64,000 nucleotides of DNA from Dichetophora obliterata (GCA_963920525.1 OY986439.1:18509319-18573318), one strand, 5' to 3'. Counted from the stretch's first letter, positions 43,225-55,665 are shown. Notes: generated by a model not told the origin, from the sequence alone. Translations and numbers: made by a program.

Positions 43225-43405
43225 ATAAACTTTTTTCTATTTTGTATTATTATCATAAATGTATTAACTTCTCCATGAATATAAAGCCTTTAAAGTCGGA
43301 GCGCTTATTCTATAAAAGTCTGATTATAAAACGCCGACTTTAAATGTTTTGTATTCATAGAGAAATGAATATATTTATGACAAGAATACCAAATAGAAAA
43401 AGGTT
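43225..43405. repeat. hairpin with ~80-bp arms
   Basis: 'TTTTTTCTATTTTGTATTAT' and 'TAAAGTCGGAGCG' on the left are mirrored by 'GCCGACTTTAAATG' and 'ATACCAAATAGAAAAAGG' on the right. The arms are imperfect and the loop only some 20-30 bp. It is a small fold-back or MITE core. Confidence 0.65.
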
Positions 43406-44444
43406 AAAAAAGAGGTGACATGCCCCCTTGACAAATGCTCACAAAATTTTTTCAATGAAACGGCATGTGTACAATTAATTCGAATACTGAATTCCGACGC
43501 TGTGCGACAAATAATTCAAAAGCTATTCGATATCGAAAATTTGGGTTGCACGGAGGTGCCACTCCCCCTTGCTTAACTCCCATTAAATGTCGTCAGTGAA
43601 ACGACATGTTTAAATTGTGGTTGAGTACCGAAGTTTGAGGCTGTGCAACCTATAACTCCAAAGCTATTCGATATCGCAAATTTTTTTATATATTTGTGGG
43701 CGGTAAAAGGGGTGTAACATTATTTTTTTTAAACCATCTCGTACTTTAAACAAATCCACTGCCAAAATTTGAGCTCAATCGGACCAGTAATTTCGAAGTA
43801 TTTTTTTCTTTTCTTAAAAATAGGCGTAGCTATAGTAGAACCACGCCCATTTTTAGTATAGTTACCGATAGTTATCATACGAATTTAATTACCAATTTTT
43901 AGTTTACTACGAAAAAAGTAGCATTTTTATTGATTTTTGGGCGGTCACACCCCCTTTTGTGACAACATTTTCTTTTTTCCTAAACCTTCGCGTAGCAATT
44001 ACGAACAAATCCGCAGAAGAAAATATCCGATTTGGTCCAGTCGTTTTAAAGTTTTAAGCATCCGAACAAATCACGATCCATTTTTTATATATGTAGATAT
44101 AGATTTACTACAAACTTGTAGTATGGCATTTTGCTTACTACTCAAAATCAGTAGCAAACACTACTTTTATTCATATCAATCCGGTTAATTTGTAGCAAGT
44201 TCGATACAGCTGATTCTTGTAGTGAAGTAAAGAGCACTTTATTCATATAAACTAACTACTTTTGAAGGTTTTTTTATTTTGAATTGTAGCATAGTCGAAT
44301 CTGCTACTTTTATTCATACGGACTATTCTGTCAATTTTTAATATTTTTTTTTTTTTCCTTATGCCAGCCATAGCTGCACTCATAGTGATCAATAATATTA
44401 ATATATATTTTTCAGATAAATAGAAAAGTCGAAATCTACACCAC
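43406..44444. repeat. CCCCCTT/ACGCCC-rich repeat block
   Basis: Two units with 'AACTCCAAAGCTATTCGATA' style text (43510 and 43650), 'GGGCGGTAAAAGGGG' and 'CCACGCCCATTTTTAG'. Related in style to 38530-38920 and 59240-60560. From about 44100 it turns into a TAGTA/CTACTT-rich stretch of unknown nature. Confidence 0.5.
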
Positions 44445-45905
44445 AATCTACAAGGGTCATGGGCGACCCTTTTCCTTGAGAGCGCTATTTTGAACAAGAT
44501 CAACAAATTTTTTAAATAAAAAAAAATAACTTTTTTATGATGAATGAGTGTTACAATATACCAAGCCCGCCAGAGGACCTTCGGGGAATCTGCCTGTCCC
44601 AAGCCAGGAATAGAAGCGGTGAGGGTTTGTTATTGGATGGGCAGTTCATGGGGCACGGCCCATGAACTGATCTCATAATGAGTTCTTTCTGGAGGCACGG
44701 CTCCTGAATGTTCGTCTGATAACTGTAAAAGAAAAAGGTTTACCTAGAGCCTTGGTTGTTGCTGCCAAATTCTTGGAGAAAGCATTGTTTTGATATTAAG
44801 TTATCATAACACCGTTGTTGTAATATGCTTTCGATGGACGATCAATCCAACATAACTTGAAGAGCGGGGATAGTCATCCATCAATGATGAGGAGACCTGA
44901 TCTATCGTTGTTCTGCAGACCTATCTTAGAATAAAGGTTATTATGTAGGAATCATTTAATCTTCGGACCGTTGTATAAGCAAATTTGTATACAACGGCTC
45001 ATGCTTCTTAGTTTTCTGTTAAGGCTTTTTATTAAGTCTTAATTAGGATAACGACGTTGCATAAGTAGAAATGAGGTCTACCCGGTTTTACTGGGAAACC
45101 TATGGTTATTTTTTTAACCTAGTCATGTCAATTCGAGTGGCTGAAGGTGTCACAGTCAAATATAAATGTTCTAAGAACTTTTGGTCTGTAAGACGGGATA
45201 TTGAAGAGCCTTGTCAGGTGGAGCCTTTAGCCCAGGTATTGACTGTCGTATGGGTTAGGCCCACGTGGGGTTTTAATAACGCTCTGGCTTGTGGTTAGGC
45301 CAGAAAGGCCGGTGTGAGTTACACTTAAGTTGAACTCGGGTTGGTGATTCCCTTAAATTACTAAGAGAATGATGGTAGATTGAATCTCGCTAATTTCAAA
45401 CAGTAAATGTTAGGAAGGTAAGCAACTACCGGATCAATATACTGTTACCTTTGGAATTTGAGTACAGGCGACGGGAAAACCTAAATAGTCTGAGTTGTGA
45501 CCACTGAGATTGAGGAATTTGATTGCATGAGTGACAGGCCTATATGTTGCCTTAATTTTTCATGTCAGAGAGTGATGACCTTTGATATGGATGTGATGAT
45601 TTTGAGCGGCCAAAAATATAAAGGTTTGTATTATTGGTATTGATACTGAGATAACCCAAGGTTATTAAAATAACCAAGTCATGTTTAAATTCGAGTGGCT
45701 GAATGAGTCACGGTCATGAATAGTGTCTTTTTGACATCAGTGTTGGGGGTTCTGTGGCATGTGATTAGAGGAACCTTTCAAAAGTGGTCTTTCTTGAATT
45801 CCGAAGGGGCATTGACCGACGCTTCATATTTGTCCCAAGCATTGGAGTACCGTTGAATTAAGCCTTCGCGGCAGGGGTCAACGTTAAAAACATAGTGGCT
45901 TTCTG
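44445..45905 (+). mobile_element. unclassified GC-richer repeat-like block
   Basis: Clearly less AT-rich than its surroundings, with mixed, structured text but no open frame longer than 75 codons. An internal direct repeat of about 70 bp ('GGTTATT..TAACC', 'AAGTCATGT', 'AATTCGAGTGGCTGAA', 'GTCACRGTCA') lies near 45108 and 45668. Inverted words such as 'GTTGTATA...TATACAACG' (44971-44995) suggest RNA structure. It may be the 5' UTR or a non-coding part of a retroelement; no family could be assigned. Confidence 0.4.
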
Positions 45906-46099
45906 TTACAATATACCTTAAAAGTTTAAATATCGTTGTTCAATATCTTAGCTTTTTAAAAGATCCTACAAATTACAAAAATTTTCGAGCACTAGACCAC
46001 CGGCCTTATCTTATGTGCATATGAACATTCATGTCTGATTTCGATATTAAAATCTACACCTAAAACAATTGGCATCTTGTAATAATTTTCAACCCGTTC
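45906..46099. other. spacer
   Basis: Nothing recognised. Confidence 0.3.
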
Positions 46100-46243
46100 A
46101 ATGGAACCTTGCTACTTTTGTTGTTTGGATAGCTAATGCACGATGCTTTTGATTGATTATTGTGATCTGCTGCATCATAGCTTCACGCATTCACAATAGA
46201 ATATGTAGGATAGCTAATGCACAATCGTTTTAATACATTCTTG
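46100..46243. repeat. tandem repeat flank, left of the MITE
   Basis: Units with 'GGATAGCTAATGCAC' and 'TGCATCATAGCTTCACGC' (spacing about 90-100 bp) continue at 47148-47240 after the insertion. Confidence 0.65.
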
Positions 46244-47139
46244 CAAGTCTGCCAGTAATGTGGGAAAAATCCCATTCGTGGTCATTTTTAATTGGTCTGG
46301 GGAATCTTTTTTTTTTAATTCCCATGGTATTTTTTTGATCAAGCGTTGCAATTTTTAATTGTCGTGGGAATTCAGTGCGGTATTTTTTAATTGCTTGGAA
46401 ATTTAGTAATTTTCTTCTTAAAAATTAATTTTTCTCTTTTATTTAGCAAAATTTTTGTAATGGTATTCGATGAACTACGTATATAAGCTATAAGTTTACG
46501 CTGTACATTTTCTCACACTAACCCTTAATAAAAACCATTAAATTGGATATATTTTTTTTTTAAGAACAAGTTGCCATCATGAAAACTAAGAAGACAGTTT
46601 TTGACATATGGCAATACTGTTCTGAATTTAAGCGAGCGTAAAGATTACAAAAATGATGTCTACGTATCGAATCCATTGGTTTTCAATTATCTTTTAAAAT
46701 GAAAATGAAATCAACAGTCGTATGCTGCGTATGTAAAACCCCTAACGTTCAGTGTTCAGTTAATATATCGCTCTTACGCTCTTAATAATATATTAACATC
46801 ACAAATACGCCGTTCATTGAATACCATTATTATAACTTTGTGGTATTTCTAATTTTTTTTTTAAATTTTTTATGCACATGGGATTTATGGTGAAATTTTT
46901 TTAATGCTTATGGGATTTTTGGTGGGTGGTATTTTTAAAACGAGTAGTAATTTCGTGGAAATTTTTAATGATCGTGGGATTTTTTTCTGGTATTGTTAAT
47001 TGCCATTGGAATTTTTTTATCTTTGGTAATGCATGGTAATATCTTTATCCATGGTAATTTTTGTGGCATTTATTTTATGATACTGTGGGAAAAAGGTAAT
47101 TTTCGTGGGAATTATTCCGAATTTCGACTGGCAACCTTG
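46244..47139. mobile_element. hAT-type MITE (896 bp) with perfect 8-bp target duplication
   Basis: The ends 'CAAGTCTGCCAGT' and the inverse of 'ACTGGCAACCTTG' match with two to three changes. The 8-bp word CATTCTTG stands directly outside both ends (46236-46243 and 47140-47147). The interior is filled with short repeats on 'CGTGGTATTTTTAATTG' and 'GTGGGATTTTT', and has no coding capacity. An 8-bp duplication fits hAT. The insertion hit a tandem repeat. Confidence 0.85.
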
Positions 47140-47294
47140 CATTCTTGTAATCTGTTGCATCATACCTTCACGCATTCACATGTAGGATAGCTAATGCACA
47201 ATCCTTTTAATACATTTCTGTCATCTACTGCAACATAGCTTTAGGTAATACCTAATATCAAATGAATCACATCGTAACACAAACGGTTGTTTTG

Positions 47295-47365
47295 GAGTAG
47301 TGGTTAGTGTGTAGAACTCTCAATCAAAATGGTGCGAGTTCGATTCTCACTGATACGCTTACAAA
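47295..47365 (+). tRNA. tRNA-like sequence, probable SINE head
   Basis: 'GTAGTGGTTAGTGTG' fits an A box and 'GAGTTCGATTCTC' is a good B box (GGTTCGANTCC type), 38 bases apart. No complete cloverleaf forms, and AT-rich sequence follows, so it is more likely the head of a tRNA-derived SINE than a tRNA gene. Confidence 0.45.
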
Positions 47366-47589
47366 GAAATATTTTTAATTTTATGTTCTCTTACTATAAT
47401 AGACGCAAGTATAAAAACAACAATATTTCTTAAAAAAAGGTGTATTGAAAAAACGTGTCGTTTTTGAGATTTCACTCAAGCAAATCACAAAACGCGGCGT
47501 AAAAAGCTTCGCTTCAAAAACTTAAAACTCAGATAGTTTGAATTTTTATTATTTCAAACGGTCGCTAAAAACAAAGCTTTCAAAAAATA

Positions 47590-48650
47590 TTAAATCAACA
47601 GAAAGTTCATATAGTAATCAACTATGTGAAACTATAACTTCAATAAGAGCCACCTTAAATGAAGAAGATAAGATAACAATATTGGGTTACTTTAACCGTC
47701 CCAATATTTCTTTTATCTCCGATGAGAATGGCAAACACCTCTTTCTTATTAATTTTACTAATTCTATCGACTTTAATTTACTAAGTTACCTTTTATAGTA
47801 ACGATTGTCAGCAAGTAGTTCCTATTCTTAACCAGAATGGACGGTGGTTAGATTTTATTCTTACAATACTAACTCCTAGGACCAAGTCAACGTCACTACA
47901 GCCTGTGAAGACGAGCATTTATTCTCAAATACTCTCCACAACAATACATTTACAATACAATTGCTTTCTCCACGTTTAACTTTTAGACAATCCTTTAAAA
48001 ATTTTATCGTGTATGATTTTCTTAACGCTGATTGTAATAATATAAGAAATGGACAGAATTTTTTGAACTGAGACCGCTATCAGTCTTGGATTTGAATGAT
48101 GCTGTTTCATTTTTCTATCACAGTATCTTTTCTATGCTTGATACTTTTGTTCCAAAAATGAAAAAAAATAAAATAAACTATCTGAACAGTGCCAATCTTA
48201 GGTCCAAATCTTAGGAAATTCAGAAATCAAAGAAATAGTGTCTACAAACTCATTAAAAATTACGTGTTGTTGAAATAAAGACTAGGCATGAAGAGCTGTC
48301 TAAAGAATTCTCAACACCTACTAATTTGGAGAAAGAATTATTAAAGACCTAAAAAAAATGCTTCGACTTTGTAAACGCAAATCGAAAAGATATCCATGTT
48401 TAAAGGTAATGTTTCTTCGTTCAATCCACAAGTGATCTGTAATCTCTATGCAAATCACTATAAGAAGTATTTCGTTCACCTTTAACCAGAATTCAAACCC
48501 CGTCGTTGTATTCCAACACGTTCCTATTGGTTTGCACAGTCAATATTACACAAGATGACATAATAAATTTACACCTTTTTGTACCTGCTACGCCTCCTTA
48601 TACGCAATATGTTAAGAAATAATTTTGGCCAGCTTTAAGGGTCAAATACC
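47590..48650 (+). pseudogene. LINE remnant (endonuclease end and linker region)
   Basis: Readable pieces include 'SNQLCETITSIRATLNE', 'KITILGYFNRPNISF' (the 'GDFN' endonuclease motif worn to GYFN), 'HNNTFTIQLLSPRLTFRQ', 'FKNFIVYDFLNADCNN' and 'VSSFNPQVICNLYANHYKK'. Order and style match the endonuclease-to-RT linker of jockey/CR1-type LINEs. Numerous stops. The RT domain is not joined here; a LINE RT of a similar type is found at 52600. Confidence 0.6.
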
Positions 48651-50429
48651 AATTAGTGCGATGTTTGTTATTAGCTCATTTACTGATTAATATTTTGTAA
48701 TTGAAATAAAGGTTTTTTTGCTGTGAAGCAAACCTTCCATACAGCATTAAAAGCCAAATGATGCACTTTTAAATGTTTTATGAATCAATTTTTCAACTTT
48801 AAGTATTTTGCTTAAGGTAGGTACTCCAGTATTAGGTTTTTTCACCAATATTCACCGAGCGTGAATACTGTCAGCACACATCCTGACATCGATAACGCAG
48901 CACAGAGCAGTATGTTAAAAGAAAAAGATCCTGTAACGGCTGAATCCCACAACAATAACAAGCAAGTCGTCAGTTTCAGTTGACAAAGCAGCAGCGACGA
49001 CGAAGAGCTAACTGCAACAGTCAGACATACCTATGATGATGTTGTTGTTGTTTTTGTTGTTGTTGTTCAGGGATGTCTTTTTAGCGTTTTTGTTGTTGTT
49101 GCAACAATTGCAGCTTCTAGCTGCATCATCATCGTCATCATCATCAGCTTTACCAGCGGGATATTCTTCCGTTGACGTCTTCTAGCTTTCACATATTTGC
49201 ATTTTCAGAATTTATGGGTCTCACGTGACTTGCAGCTTTTCGTCCTGTACGTTTGTTGCTGTTGTTGTTAAAGTTGACATGCTTTCTTTTTAGTCGTTGT
49301 GGTTGTTGTATGCTATTTTTTTTCTTCGTAGTAGTTGTTGCTGATGATGATAATGATGTTGTTGTTGTTGTTGTGCATTCAAGCACTATGGATAGTTTTT
49401 CAATAGTGCAACTTTTTTGAAGTCCTTTTATCTGTCTCTACAATTCTCGCCCCCCTCCCCCCAACACCATCAAATCGCCCCTTTGGCACGCTTGACTGAG
49501 CTTGACTTGACTGGGCTTTGTTTGGATTATCTATTATTTTCTTCTTCTCCTCTTCTTCTCCTTCTTATTCTTTCTATTCGCATTCCTTCGTCACAAGGAT
49601 CATGTTTAGCCGTTGATGTCAAACGTTTTAAGTGTCAAAATCAAGAGAAATTGTATTTCTTTACAATTGAGTTCTTTTGTGTACGTTATTAAATTGTTAT
49701 TGTTATTGCAACAGTTGTATTGACATTAACAAATCAATAAGATTATTTTTTGTCTTCTTGCACTGTCAATTTTTTGCAAAGGTTTTTATAGTAAGATTAT
49801 CTTTCTTCTATCCATATTATTGCATTTCATGAATTTTAAATTTACTTTGAGAAGTTAAAACCAATAAAATTTTTTTGTATTTAAATATCACCAATGTTGT
49901 TGATTCTCACGTACTACCGTTGTTTATGCTACCTGCACTGTGGCAACAGCCTAAAAATTAAATATAACTTGAAAAGGATTTTTAGCGTAGAAATAAAATT
50001 TAAATTCTAGGTGTCCTGTGCGAACACCTGAGATAATGATGGGGTTAAATATTTCCCGCTCGTGAGTGGAGCGACATAAGATTCGAGCGGAAAAAACATC
50101 TTGCACGTTAGCTTCCAAATTTCGGTGTTGAAGTTACAAAGTCTTGAATTGCTTGATTTATTATTTAAGGTATTTTTGTTTTTGATTACATCGGCTTAAA
50201 ATTATGATAAAACTAATTTTGTATTGAACGGAACAAAAATTGTTATACGAATTTACAATATTTAATGGTCAACTTATTAACAATGACAAAACTGATGCTT
50301 ATCTTTTTTATTTGTGACGCTACTGAATATAGCTATAAAAAAACTTTAAAAAATTATTTACAGGTTTCTTAAAGACATTTGTTATTCATTCCTCCTTTTA
50401 TGCAACACAGCTATGTACCAGGGAACTGC
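48651..50429. other. non-coding, trinucleotide-rich
   Basis: (TTG)n, (GAT)n and CT-rich runs around 49030-49160, 49250-49370 and 49535-49575. A minus-strand open frame at 49189-49386 is a Ser/Thr/Asn repeat translation without other support. A sequence rich in CAGCAGCGACGACG near 48990 could be host regulatory DNA; no gene can be supported. Confidence 0.4.
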
Positions 50430-51785
50430 AAAAGCCTACTTGATCCAAACTTATGTATCCAAACTTTGAAAAGCAATCCTTAGCCAGCTTGCAAAAATAC
50501 CAAACAGACACAAGTCATATCCATGCTTGCTTGTTGGCTTGGCTTGTTTAGACTTACTTTGTCGGGCAGAAAGTTTAAAATCTGGAAACGATCGGCAAAA
50601 GCTTGTAAGCTCGCAAGTTGTACTTGAATTTAAAGCAAGTCTCTAAAAAAATCAATGAGCTTGTGTAGAGAAAGCTTTAAGCGTAATAGAACTTTTAAGG
50701 GTTCTGTCGACTCCGTGGTTGGCAGTTTTAGGGGGTAGCTGATTTCAGAATTAATGTCAAAATTTAAAATTCAAGATGCCAGATAGAGTTGCCACCTAGA
50801 TTTTTTTGCGAATTCTTTTAACTTTGAAATTCTAACAACGGATTTGATTTCGAATCTAATGTCACAGTTTCAAAATTTAATATGGAGGTAAGGGTTGCCA
50901 ACTCAATTTTTACCACAGTATTGCCAACTAGCAAAATGTAATTTTAAGAGTTTTATATATCATTTTGATTTGTGATTTGGAATCTGAACTCAGAATTCTA
51001 AAATTCATTATGGTTCATTTAGGGTTGCCACCTAATCTTTTTTTATTTTTACGAAAAATTCGGTGCTGGTGCAAGCACTAGGTAAAAATTGGTAGCTGAG
51101 TACGAATCCGTTGTCAGAATTCCAAAATTATGTAATTTTTTATAATAAGGTTGACATCTATTAACCATATCAAAATTTTTAAAATTCTGACTTTAGATTC
51201 GAAATCAGCGACCTCTAGCACTGTTAAATGATGTTTAAAACTCTTAAAATTACATTTTACTAGGTGAAAATACTGTGGTAAAAATTAAGGTGGCAACCCT
51301 AACCTCCATCCTAAGTTTTAAAAATGTGACTTAATATTCGAAATCAAATCCGTTGTCAGAATTTAAAAATTACAAAAATTCGCAAAAATACATAAAAATC
51401 TAGGTGGCAGCTCTATCCGCCATCTTGAATTTTAAATTTTGACACCAATTCCGAAATCAGCTACCCCCTAAAACTGCTAACCATGGAGACCACAGAACCT
51501 TTAAAAGTCCTATTACGCTTAAGCTTTCTCAACACAAGCACATTGAAGTTTTTGGATACTTGCTTTAATTTGGATACTTGTCTTCAATTTCAAGCTTTTC
51601 AAGCTTTTTGCTGAAGGCATCAAGTTTTCCTTTACTGGTGACTTCGTGCCATTCGCTTGTAAGCCAGCTTACTTGCAAGTCGCAAGCTGTCGTGGGCTTA
51701 TTTATTTTCAAGTTCAAGTTATACTTGATTGAAAATTATCAAGCTCAAGCAAGCTTGAACTTGTATTTTAAGCATGTACTTAAAA
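50430..51785. mobile_element. giant fold-back element, copy B
   Basis: Same arms as 2203-3876: 'AAGCTTGTAAGCTCGCAAG', 'GTTGCCACCTAGA', 'GGATTTGATTTCGAATCT' and the reverse halves from about 51180. It is shorter (about 1.36 kb), the centre has internal deletions, and the last ~30 bp of the right end are altered. No coding capacity. Confidence 0.8.
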
Positions 51786-52599
51786 TTACCCATCTGTCTC
51801 TTCTGCGCGCTGGTGGTGGTGCTTGTGTTAAAATAGAAGAGCAACACGCGGAAAAGAATGAGATAAAGTTAGCAGAGCTTGCGCTTTTGTAGCGCTACGT
51901 ATATGGTATGATTTTTTTTCCATTCCCTGATGTTTTTTGAGACATTTTTCATAATGTTACCTCCAGTAACTGAATCTGGGGGTTTCTGGGTATGAGAAAT
52001 CCGTAAATGATGTTTATTGTTGCTCATAAATGTTACCGGAGGGTGCACAGTAGATAGCTTAATACAAGGTAAACAAGAAAATTATCTTGTAGACTTTTAT
52101 GATTGTTTTCGACACATGTCCTCTGAAGTGCTGGTCCAACATCTTATCCACTCGTCAACTCAGTTGTTAGCAAGGTTTCGTTTATTTTGCATCATTATGA
52201 ATGCAAGTAAGTTCCTTTCAGGAATGTGGGTTCAAGACCTAGCTAAATTAAAAATAGTAGTTTTTGGATTAAAAAATCCCTTAAACCAAAGTTTGGATTA
52301 AAAGGGAGCCCAAAATTTTTAACTGTGTAGTTGAAGTGTTGCCAAATATTTGACACTATGTAAAAACCGGTTACTAGAATATTCCGAAAATGCAAAAACT
52401 GCCAAACTATTCGTACGCAATGCTTGCTTAAACATATTTTTGCCAACTTCCTCAAATAAAGTTTCTAAAAATAAGGCTGCAACCAAAAGAGCAATAGTCA
52501 AATGTGCCCCAAAGTCAAAGTTTCCCCAGTTTACCCACGGTTTTAGAATCCCAAAAATAGTATACCAGAATGTTAGCAGATACCTATTTTTTCGAATTC
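51786..52599. other. no feature recognised
   Basis: Mixed sequence with open frames of 90-104 codons that lack domains. The part from about 52340 may already belong to the LINE that follows. Confidence 0.35.
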
Positions 52600-52609
52600 A
52601 ATTAAACGC

Positions 52610-53801
52610 ATATTATATGGTTTTCGCGCAGGTCACAGTTGCTCTACTGCTACGGTTAAAGTAATGGATGATAAAAGGTGTTATTATGATGATGGTAGAC
52701 TAACTCTATTGTGTCTGCTTGATTTTTCAAAAGCATTTGACACTGTAAGTCATGAAATCCTATGTCAACAATTAAAATATTTCTTTGGTTTCTGCGACAG
52801 TGCCACTCAGTTGTTAAGTAGCTATTTGACAAATAGAGTACAAAGAGTGAAGGTCGGTACTAATTTTTCATACTATGAAGCTGTTTGCTGTGGTGTGCCT
52901 CAGGATCGGTTCTTGGCCCGCTGCTCTTCTCCATGTTCGTGAATGACATTTTTCACTGCTGCACATATTCGTCCATGCATGCTTATGCTGATGACGTTCA
53001 GATTTACTTGTCTGGTAGAACAAACCTCATGGAAGATTTAGTATGTAAACTGAATTAAGATCTTGACAGTATAAACCAATGGGCTATGAAAAATAGTCTT
53101 CACCTTAATGTACTTAAGTCGTATGTGTTGCCTGTCTCTAAAGAAAAAATAAGCCCTGACTCCATTCCAGACGTTATATTGGGTGATAAAATCATAAAAA
53201 TAGTTAATAGTGTTGTAAGTCTTGGATTTAATATCAATGCTTCCCTTACTTGCACAGATCATATCAACAGTGTAGTCCGCAAAATCTATTACATCTTCCG
53301 TAACCTTAGGATGGCGTCTGAGTATACATCTATTGATCTAAGACGTAAACTTGTAATTCAGCTCGTTGTACGGTTCATAACATATTCCGAACTTGTATAC
53401 AGCAAGTTAGATTCGCGGTCTCCACTTAAATTGCAGATCGCGTTTAATCATGCCACACGCTATGTCCACGGCTTGCGTAAATTTGATTATTTAGCTCAAT
53501 TAAAAAACTGTATACTTGGGTGCGATATCATAAGCTACTCTAATGCCAGGAATGGCATATTTTTACACAAACTCATACACCACAAGACTCCTTTCTACTT
53601 ATTTGAAAAACTGCAATTTAGTCGGTCAAATAGAAGCCAAGTGATAATTATACCTAGTTTTAACTTTCTGAACTCCACAAGACTATTCTTTATTAATGCC
53701 GCTAGATTATGGAATTCATTGCCTAGTAGCTTAAAATCCATAGCGTCAAAAACACCCTTCAAACATGCTATCTTGAAGCACTTTTCATCACATAATACTT
53801 A
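52610..53801 (+). pseudogene. LINE reverse transcriptase and C-terminal domain
   Basis: It begins inside the RT palm with 'YGFRAGHSCSTATVKVMDD'; then 'LLCLLDFSKAFDTVSHEI' (catalytic Asp), 'CCGVPQ' followed by a frameshift, 'FVNDIFHC', and 'MHAYADDVQIYLSG' (YADD near 52985). A stop follows at about 53056. From 53086 a 238-codon frame runs uninterrupted through the thumb and C-terminal region ('VSLGFNINASLTCTDHI', 'NAARLWNSLPSSLKS') to 'FSSHNT' and the stop. One frameshift and one stop separate it from a working frame; the upstream half is missing. Confidence 0.85.
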
Positions 53802-54295
53802 GATCCCTTTTACATTGATCAAGACTTGAAGTCAAGTTTTTTTGACGTTCTCTTTTGAACTTGACGAAAGCTTTCACATTGGTCAAGACTTGAATTCCAG
53901 TTCTTGTCTTCTTTCCTTGTTTTCTAAAAATAAGACGAGATAGGTAGCAAGCAAATGAATTATAGTTTATAGAAATTTGCAAACTGAATTTTATTTTTTT
54001 ACCGCGTTGGAAGTTAACAAAACGTTTTTGCTTAAAAATTTAATGCAATATTGAAGTATATTGGATGCAAAAAATTTTAATGCAACCGTAGTCTAACAAA
54101 CTCACATTGATATGCGAAAAATAAAATAAAAAGCACTGTCAACAACGCGAAAATAGCAAAAGGAACACGAAAAAATACGAAAAATTGCCGGTACAGCTTC
54201 AAGTTTCTTTTTCCCTTCCGTCGCTTCCGATGTGCGGCGAATTGCCTACAAACTCTGAAACTTGACTTCAAGTCTTGACCAATATAAAAGGGGTC
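53802..54295. mobile_element. Tourist/PIF-like MITE (494 bp), TTA target duplication
   Basis: Ends 'GATCCCTTTTACATTG' and the inverse of 'CAATATAAAAGGGGTC' match over about 38 bp, including 'TCAAGACTTGAAGTCAAG', and TTA flanks both sides (53799-53801 and 54296-54298). A third copy of the inner word lies at about 53872. No transposase. A 3-bp TTA duplication is typical of PIF/Harbinger elements. Confidence 0.85.
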
Positions 54296-54328
54296 TTAAC
54301 AAAATATCAGATCTTTAGCTCTATATGA

Positions 54329-54331
<3 letters not shown>

Positions 54332-54407
<76 letters not shown>
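54332..54407. repeat. (CT)n microsatellite
   Basis: About 38 CT units with a few TTT interruptions, within the LINE 3' UTR. Confidence 0.95.
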
Positions 54408-54410
<3 letters not shown>

Positions 54411-54636
54411 TGCTCTTTCTTAATTTAAGTTTTATCTGTCTTATGAATTTACATTTGTTTAACATAAAAATTTTTTGATAACACTTTTAATTGTATAACA
54501 TTAAATTTAAATTACCTTAGATTTAAGTTTAAATGTTTTATAATAAGTTGAATTCAAATTATGTCTTTGAGCTCTGTACTATAAAAGAACCTAGTTCTTA
54601 ATGTACTAATAAAAATAAATAATAATAATAATATTT

Positions 54637-55665
54637 AATAGCGCGATTTTAACATAAATTTACTTGAGTCATTTTCAAAATAGGTAGCTTAACAGAATGT
54701 TTTGGAAAAAAAAATAAAAATCGAAAAAAAGTACAACCTTATTGCATGGGTGGCAACTTTATTTTCCCATCATGTAAAATGACAAGAGTCAAGCGAAAAG
54801 TATGCATCCCCTCCAGCGCAGAGGTATTGTTGAAAATATATATAAGGAAAAAAAAGGATGATGGCAACAATGGCGCAATAAAGTCGTAAAGTTAAGCATG
54901 AATTGCTTTACAGCACTGTTGTATTAAAAGACTCAGAAAATAAAAAAAAAATTTACTGGCTCATATATTCAAGAAATCATATACCTACACACACAATCGC
55001 ACTCACACTTACAGCCTAGCGGGCACATCAACCGGATGGCATTCCAATGCTGTAAATAATATTTTCTTTTATTTTATTGTATTTCATTTTATTTTGTAAG
55101 CGCTGCAGTGCAGTCTAGCATATTGTGTTTTGGTGGTGTGTGTGATTATGTGTTTGTGATTATGTGTGTGCGGAGGTGTTTAAAATCATGCTGGTCATAA
55201 ATAAGCAGTAAAGTGAAGGAATGGGTGTGAGGGCAACGCTCAAGTGCACAGCTAAATGGCAATATTTATAAAAATTTACGTCAGTGTAGGGATCAGAAAG
55301 ATAGAGTGAGAGAGAGAGACAGAGAGAGGAACAGTGCGAAAAAAGGAATGACTTCATAACGACCATAAAATCATTTTTGTCAAGTACTTGTTACAAGGAT
55401 TTTCTTGAGCGCAGCGCATTTTGCAGCCAACCAACAAATACAACTTATAGCACTGAAGTACAAGTAATCTGACAACAACAGCAACAATTACAGCAACGCC
55501 AGCAACAAAACACAACCACAACTTTGATAAGATGCTGCTAACGGTGTGGCATTTTCTATAAAACTACCGCTATGAAACAAAGTATTGCGTTGACTGAATG
55601 TTAGTTGTGTGCTTATTTTGCTACTTCACTTCCTCTTTTATTCTTCTTATTTTGTTCCTTCTAAT
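54637..55665. other. non-coding, no feature recognised
   Basis: Contains GT/GA-rich stretches (55125-55170, 55300-55330) and CAA-rich text. A minus-strand open frame at 55160-55366 starts with a hydrophobic stretch, but this derives from the GA/CT repeat. Confidence 0.4.

Larger units (their letters stand above)
52600..54636 (+). mobile_element. LINE (jockey/CR1 type), 5'-truncated, with (AAT)n tail
   Basis: The reverse transcriptase frame is followed by a 3' UTR that includes a (CT)n run and ends in 'AATAAATAATAATAATAAT' at 54612-54636. A 494-bp MITE is inserted exactly at the stop codon. Confidence 0.8.

Noticed and set aside
49189..49386. Ser/Thr/Asn-rich minus-strand frame as a host exon
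   Set aside because: Pure trinucleotide-run translation; no splice signals or conserved motif.
55160..55366. Candidate signal-peptide exon of the chitin-binding gene
   Set aside because: Hydrophobic start derives from a GA/CT microsatellite and the possible donor does not give the phase needed for exon A with confidence.
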